Notes under the pieces: model-generated
What the model saw: only the letters and a program-made list of their open reading frames with translations
Told to the model about the DNA's origin: nothing
Databases searched by the model: none
Position numbers and translations under genes: made by a program
Source: DASUME01 sp038257655
Lineage (GTDB): Bacteria > Myxococcota_A > Polyangia > Polyangiales > DASUME01
Assembly (NCBI GenBank): GCA_038257655.1
Contig: JBBSJC010000356.1
Coordinates: 1 to 8,541 of the forward strand
DNA length: 8,541 bases
Direction of reading: 5' to 3'
In this document: positions 5,812-8,541 of the stretch, in pieces
How positions within the stretch are numbered: position 1 is the first letter of the stretch
Layout of the letters: each line of letters begins with the position of its first letter

Positions 5812-6606
5812 TCAGAGCGGTATGAAGTCTGGGGACCACTCCTGGCACCGGCACGCTGTCTTTTCGCCCTCGCAGGCGCAGCCTGACTGGCAAGCGGGTC
5901 CCACACGCCGCCAAATCCCGGGTTGTCCAACGCACGAGGCCACGAACTCCAGGGGTTGCTCCAAGTCGTCGGTGGTCTCGATACATTGCGTGGCACCCGC
6001 GGTGCTGCATTCGCCGAAGCAGGGGATACCCGAGATCGACCAGATCTGATCCACGCAGCTGATGACACGGTCGAACTCGCAGCGGTCTGCCGCGCTCTCG
6101 GCACAGCGCTCGGGAAAGGCCGAACAGCGAGCGTCCCGCTTAGATTCAACGCAATGCTTCTCAACGCCCTCGCAGTGGACGCTGGGCACAGGGTGGCTTG
6201 CGCCGGTTTCGCACGTCGCCCTAACATTGCCAACGCACACGGCAGCAACCGCGGCTTTGCTGCCGCAAAGCGGCTCCTTGAAGACGCACCGTGCCTTGCC
6301 GGTCTCCTCGCTGCACACCAAGCCACGTTCGGCGCACTCGTCCGTCTTGATCAGATTGAGCGCCGAGCGGTGGCCGCCGCCGCCCGACAAATAGCACTCG
6401 CGCAGTTGAGTGCCGCGACACCACTTGGCCCCGACATCGTCGCACTCATCAGCACAGCCGGCGACTCCGCAGGTCGCGAAGATGCTCAGGGCGACGACGG
6501 CGCCCCAGGCCTCGAGCGTAAGGGTCCCGATGTCCGCAAGTCCGCGCGGGGGGCGGCGGAGAGCCGAAAGCCGGTCATCAGCGCTGCCCGAGCTCGGCGC
6601 GAACAC
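5812..6606 (-). CDS. Cysteine-rich lipoprotein-like protein, fused to a parE remnant at its 5' end
   Basis: Function not recognised. About 25 cysteines follow the stretch GAVVALSIFATCGVAGC, which looks like the hydrophobic core and lipobox (VAGC) of a lipoprotein signal, so the mature protein would be outer-membrane or periplasm facing. The cysteines come in loosely repeated blocks such as CGSKAAVAAVC, CETG, CEGVEKHC and CAESAADRC, typical of disulphide-rich secreted proteins common in myxobacteria. The native start is missing: upstream of the hydrophobic stretch the same frame reads LADIGTLTLEAWG, which is ParE sequence. The only usable start in frame before the hydrophobic stretch but near it is GTG 6606, inside parD and without a ribosome binding site. 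Expression is therefore doubtful, and this may be a decapitated gene. The reading frame on the opposite strand is open but lacks such regularity. Confidence 0.6.
   Translation of the reverse strand: MFAPSSGSADDRLSALRRPPRGLADIGTLTLEAWGAVVALSIFATCGVAGCADECDDVGAKWCRGTQLRECYLSGGGGHRSALNLIKTDECAERGLVCSEETGKARCVFKEPLCGSKAAVAAVCVGNVRATCETGASHPVPSVHCEGVEKHCVESKRDARCSAFPERCAESAADRCEFDRVISCVDQIWSISGIPCFGECSTAGATQCIETTDDLEQPLEFVASCVGQPGIWRRVGPACQSGCACEGEKTACRCQEWSPDFIPL
6502..6578 (-). pseudogene. parE: ParE toxin remnant (first ~27 codons)
   Basis: The ATG overlaps the parD stop (TGATG), the usual coupling in parDE operons. It reads MTGFRLSAAPRADL, then continues one frame over as ADIGTLTLEAWG. Together these match the ParE N-terminus (typical form FRLSP.ARADL.DIW.YTLE.WG). 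One base, probably a C of a CTT codon, is lost at about 6538-6540. After the Trp-Gly the sequence leaves ParE and becomes the lipoprotein-like hydrophobic stretch. The toxin cannot be made. Confidence 0.7.
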
Positions 6607-6817
6607 TGGCAAAGGGATCCCCCTCAAACACGCCGCTCTCTTCGCCTTCGATAAGCGCCGAGCGAAGGACGTCAAACTTCGCGTGTTCGCGCTCGATGGC
6701 GCGCACGCCAGCCCGCACAACGGCCTCCACACTCGGAAATCGGCCGACGACCACCTGCGCATCGGCGATGCGAACCACATCGACGTGCAGACTGAGGGGT
6801 GCAGACGATTTGGACAT
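6578..6817 (-). CDS. parD: ParD-type antitoxin (ribbon-helix-helix)
   Basis: 79 residues. The N-terminal beta-strand and helices correspond to the ribbon-helix-helix DNA-binding and dimerisation region (GRFPSVEAVVRAGVRAIERE). The C-terminal toxin-binding arm carries the ParD hallmark LRSALIEGEESG. In intact systems ParD neutralises the gyrase-poisoning toxin ParE and autorepresses the operon. Here parE, which should follow with an overlapping start, survives only as a fragment, so this is an orphan antitoxin. The full-length frame without stops suggests either recent toxin loss or retained value, for example protection against a ParE elsewhere. The N-terminus (MSKSSAPLSLHVDVVRIADA) is somewhat degenerate for a ribbon strand. 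Confidence 0.82.
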   Translation of the reverse strand: MSKSSAPLSLHVDVVRIADAQVVVGRFPSVEAVVRAGVRAIEREHAKFDVLRSALIEGEESGVFEGDPFASVRAELGQR

Positions 6818-6954
6818 GACTTGCTTTAGGGTCGCACGAAACCCCGCAACATCCAGCTGGCGGTCAACTCACCAGTGCTGCACCGCGTAAGCCGTCCCGA
6901 CGCGTTCACGCCGCTCTCACCCGCGCCAGGCACGCGAGTGCTACTCACGTTGCC

Positions 6955-7182
6955 ATGATTCAAAAAGTGACCGACTACCAAGAGCGCGGGGGTTCGCCGC
7001 CGCATCCGCGCCAGGTGTTCATCAACACGGATTACATCGTGGCCATGGAGCCCTGGGGCTCCAAATACAAAGCGTTCGTCGGGCGAAGCCTTGAGTATGT
7101 GATCAGCGCCGACGATGCCGAGCGGCTCGGTACTCTGGGCACCGGACGGCCCGAGGATCCAAACTCTGAACACGAGTTGTGA
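6955..7182 (+). CDS. Small conserved-looking hypothetical protein
   Basis: 75 residues from ATG 6955. The sequence VFINTDYIVAMEPWGSKYKAFV followed by LEYVISADDAERLGTL resembles small beta-rich proteins with a pattern of the type 'interval of residues setting out where to put I-x-V and E-x-x-P', as in FlbD-like and related short proteins; I cannot name a family with certainty. No membrane segment or signal is visible, and there is no clear ribosome binding site. It stands alone: parD is divergent on the left and the AP2 gene convergent on the right, with stops 48 bases apart. The overlapping minus-strand frame (6826-7206) lacks domain-like character, so the plus strand is preferred. The 6818-6954 intergenic stretch shows no feature I can support. 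Confidence 0.55.
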   Translation: MIQKVTDYQERGGSPPHPRQVFINTDYIVAMEPWGSKYKAFVGRSLEYVISADDAERLGTLGTGRPEDPNSEHEL

Positions 7183-7230
7183 AGCGCCTGGCCCGTCCCG
7201 CTTCACACACGGAGGGTCAGCCCCTGCGTC

Positions 7231-8425
7231 TTACTTTGAGCGCTTGCGCTGCACGCGCTGCGCTTCGTCAGGAAAGTTGAGCTTGGGCTGCTCGTGCAGT
7301 TTGAGCGCGGCGCGATCGTAGGCGCGCGCGGCTTCTTCTTCGTTATCGAATTCGCCAAGCCGCGTGGTGGGACCCGCACTCTTAATTGCCGCACGCCAGT
7401 ATCCCTTGGATGCGTTCCAGGAGACACCCCGGTACTGGCTCGTGGTGGTCTCTTTGAAAGCACGCCGCGCTTCTTCTCGCAGCTCCTTGAGCGACGCGCT
7501 GGAGCTTTCGGTTTGGAAAGTTCAGCTCCTCGCGCGGCAATCCGAAGTGCAGACAAAGCCTATCGTGCGCCTCGGCCGCGTCCTCTTCGGAAACGTACAT
7601 GCCGGCACTCTGCATCACTCCTTTCACCCACAGCTGCGCAACGCACTTGCCCGTCAGTGCCTGCTTCGCGACACCGCGATAGCGCGACGTCTTCGGGAGC
7701 GCTCTACTGCGAGGCGGCTTGCCAGTGGGACGACGCTGCGGCGGCTCAAAGTTCAATACCGCAAGCTTGCCCTTTAGATCCCACATCGCTTCGTCGTGCG
7801 CGCGCGCCGCATCGATCTCGTTTTCAAATCGACCCAACGCATACGTCTTGCCATTTGCGTACGCACGGGCCGCCCACAGCCCACGCTTCACGTCCAAGTG
7901 CACGCCGCGAAAGTGACTTGTCTGCTTGGCAGCACGAGCCTCGTGCGCAGCCTGCACCATCTCTTCGGGGGACGCTGGACCGAGCGCGCGGCTTTGCTCG
8001 GGGAAGTTCAATACGCGCTCAAGCCCAAAGTGCAAAACCACCCGGTCTCGCGCGAGCGCTGCCTCTTCAGGAGTGTCCCAAAAACCTGCGTACAACCCGG
8101 CGGCCGGCGTCGCCGTAAACCTGCGCTGCGCAGTGAGCGCGACACCGAGAAAGCCATTGCTGAGAATCTTCGTTCTAGCCGTCGTCTCGCGCGCCGCTCG
8201 CACCATCTCTGCTGGCGATGCGGGCCCGAGCTTTCGACTCTTCGTCGGGAAGTTCAGGTCGCGCTCAAGACCCAAATGCAGAACGACCCGATCGCGCGCG
8301 AGTGCCGCTTCTTCCATCGTGTCCCAGGTCCCCGCGTACAGAGCGTTGGGGGGCTTGGCCATGAACCGCCCGAGGTTGTTTCGAGCGATGCCCATGAACT
8401 GCTTGGGATTGTACTTGGCCGCCAT
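7231..8425 (-). CDS. Protein of five tandem AP2-like DNA-binding domains, frameshifted before domain 5
   Basis: Start chosen at ATG 8425 (GTG 8431 also possible). Domains, by residue: 1 at 8-60, 2 at 90-142, 3 at 169-226, 4 at 246-304, each ending in LNF(P/E). Domain 4 shows the AP2/ERF signature SRYRGVAKQ, then EEDAAEAHDRLCLHFG, then LNFP; domain 3 has SHFRGVHLD, WAARAYANG, LGRFENEIDAARAHDEA. The uninterrupted frame ends at 7382 in a junk tail, but a different frame (7512 to TAA 7233-7231) encodes a textbook fifth domain: TSQYRGVSWNASKGYW, RLGEFDNEEEAARAYDRAA, KLNFP. Dropping one A of the triplet at 7512-7514 joins LNFP to TESSSASLKELREEA and gives a 397-residue protein. AP2 domains bind DNA in plant transcription factors and occur in bacterial and phage proteins, often with HNH nucleases; no nuclease is present here. 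Linkers are basic and alanine-rich. A multivalent DNA-binding protein is the likely role. Confidence 0.85.
7940..8404 (-). repeat. Duplicated 246-bp coding unit (AP2-like domains 1 and 2)
   Basis: The two N-terminal domains with their linkers are near copies 82 residues apart. Both contain WDT.EEAALARDRVVLH.GLER, LNFP and LGPASP.EMV, against much weaker similarity to domains 3-5. This points to a recent internal duplication. Both copies have lost the YRGV box of the typical AP2 domain (FMGI and FLGV instead) and much of the first strands. Confidence 0.7.
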
Positions 8426-8431
8426 CCGCAC

Positions 8432-8449
8432 TTACCGTTTAGAACTCAT
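8432..8449 (-). other. Five-codon in-frame micro-ORF before the AP2 gene
   Basis: ATG at 8449 reads MSSKR and stops (TAA 8434-8432), followed directly by GTG CGG ATG of the AP2 gene in the same frame. It may be a leader peptide, a mutated former start, or chance. Confidence 0.25.
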
Positions 8450-8452
8450 GCT

Positions 8453-8541
8453 GTGAAACGTCGAGCACGACTCACCCGGCAAGAACGCAAAGAGCGGGAG
8501 GAGGCCGCGCGGCGCGAAACCGCGCGCAGCGTGACCGCGGA
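8453..8541 (+). CDS. Possible divergent gene, 5' part only
   Basis: An open frame from GTG 8453 to the window edge encodes a highly charged segment (KRRARLTRQERKEREEAAR) that would be a basic helix or coiled coil. Only about 29 codons are visible and no ribosome binding site is present. The start lies just 28 bases from the AP2 start, leaving little room for two promoters, so this could be an artefact. No function can be given. Confidence 0.3.
   Translation, partial: MKRRARLTRQERKEREEAARRETARSVTA

Noticed and set aside
5923..6654. Plus-strand open frame of 243 residues opposite the cysteine-rich gene
   Set aside because: Composition is that of a GC-rich shadow frame with no recognisable motifs; the minus strand has regular cysteines and a lipobox.
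6826..7206. Minus-strand open frame of 126 residues
   Set aside because: No motif and no ribosome binding site; the plus-strand frame 6955-7182 has more protein-like patterning.
7294..8118. Plus-strand frame of 274 residues across the AP2 gene
   Set aside because: Antisense shadow of clear AP2 domains.

Overview
The window is GC-rich DNA of the accessory type. It is dominated by decayed mobile elements, tyrosine-recombinase genes and relics, toxin-antitoxin genes, and odd repeat or multi-domain proteins. High GC, a cysteine-rich lipoprotein-like protein, an IS66 element and a bacterial protein with tandem AP2 domains would fit a large-genome soil bacterium such as a myxobacterium (Polyangia). 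That is an inference from composition and gene style only; no marker gene is present.

Left part (1-1896) is an insertion-sequence scar. The end of an IS66 tnpB is followed by a frameshifted IS66 tnpC that breaks off before its C-terminus. It runs straight into the 3' half of an IS3-family transposase, which keeps a recognisable right terminal repeat at 1873-1896. That IS end cuts into a minus-strand gene (1802-2374) coding for five 20-residue repeats made by a 60-bp tandem repeat. The repeat gene is the second gene of a two-gene minus-strand operon, and its start codon overlaps the stop codon of an intact tyrosine recombinase (2371-3435).

Middle part (3436-5670, plus strand). A gene for a protein with an unassigned N-terminal domain and a C-terminal nucleoside-deoxyribosyltransferase/TIR-like domain (3751-4551) is bracketed by two similar decayed recombinase C-termini in the same orientation (3541-3735 and 4637-4787). 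A toxin-first, HigBA-like type II toxin-antitoxin pair follows (4911-5670). A perfect inverted repeat overlaps the antitoxin start codon. This block looks like a small defence or stabilisation island built up by recombinase-linked insertions.

Right part (5671-8541). On the minus strand, an intact ParD antitoxin (6578-6817) is followed by the first roughly 27 codons of its ParE toxin. That remnant has lost one base and runs directly into a cysteine-rich lipoprotein-like reading frame (5812-6606). A short plus-strand gene (6955-7182) comes next. Last is a minus-strand gene of five tandem AP2-like domains (7231-8425). Its best-conserved fifth domain lies in another frame and is reached only through a one-base shift near 7512-7514. 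The window ends with a possible divergent partial gene.

The main surprises are the five-domain AP2 protein, the NDT/TIR-like gene set between two recombinase fossils, the recombinase-coupled 20-residue repeat protein, and the half-deleted parDE fused to a lipoprotein-like frame.
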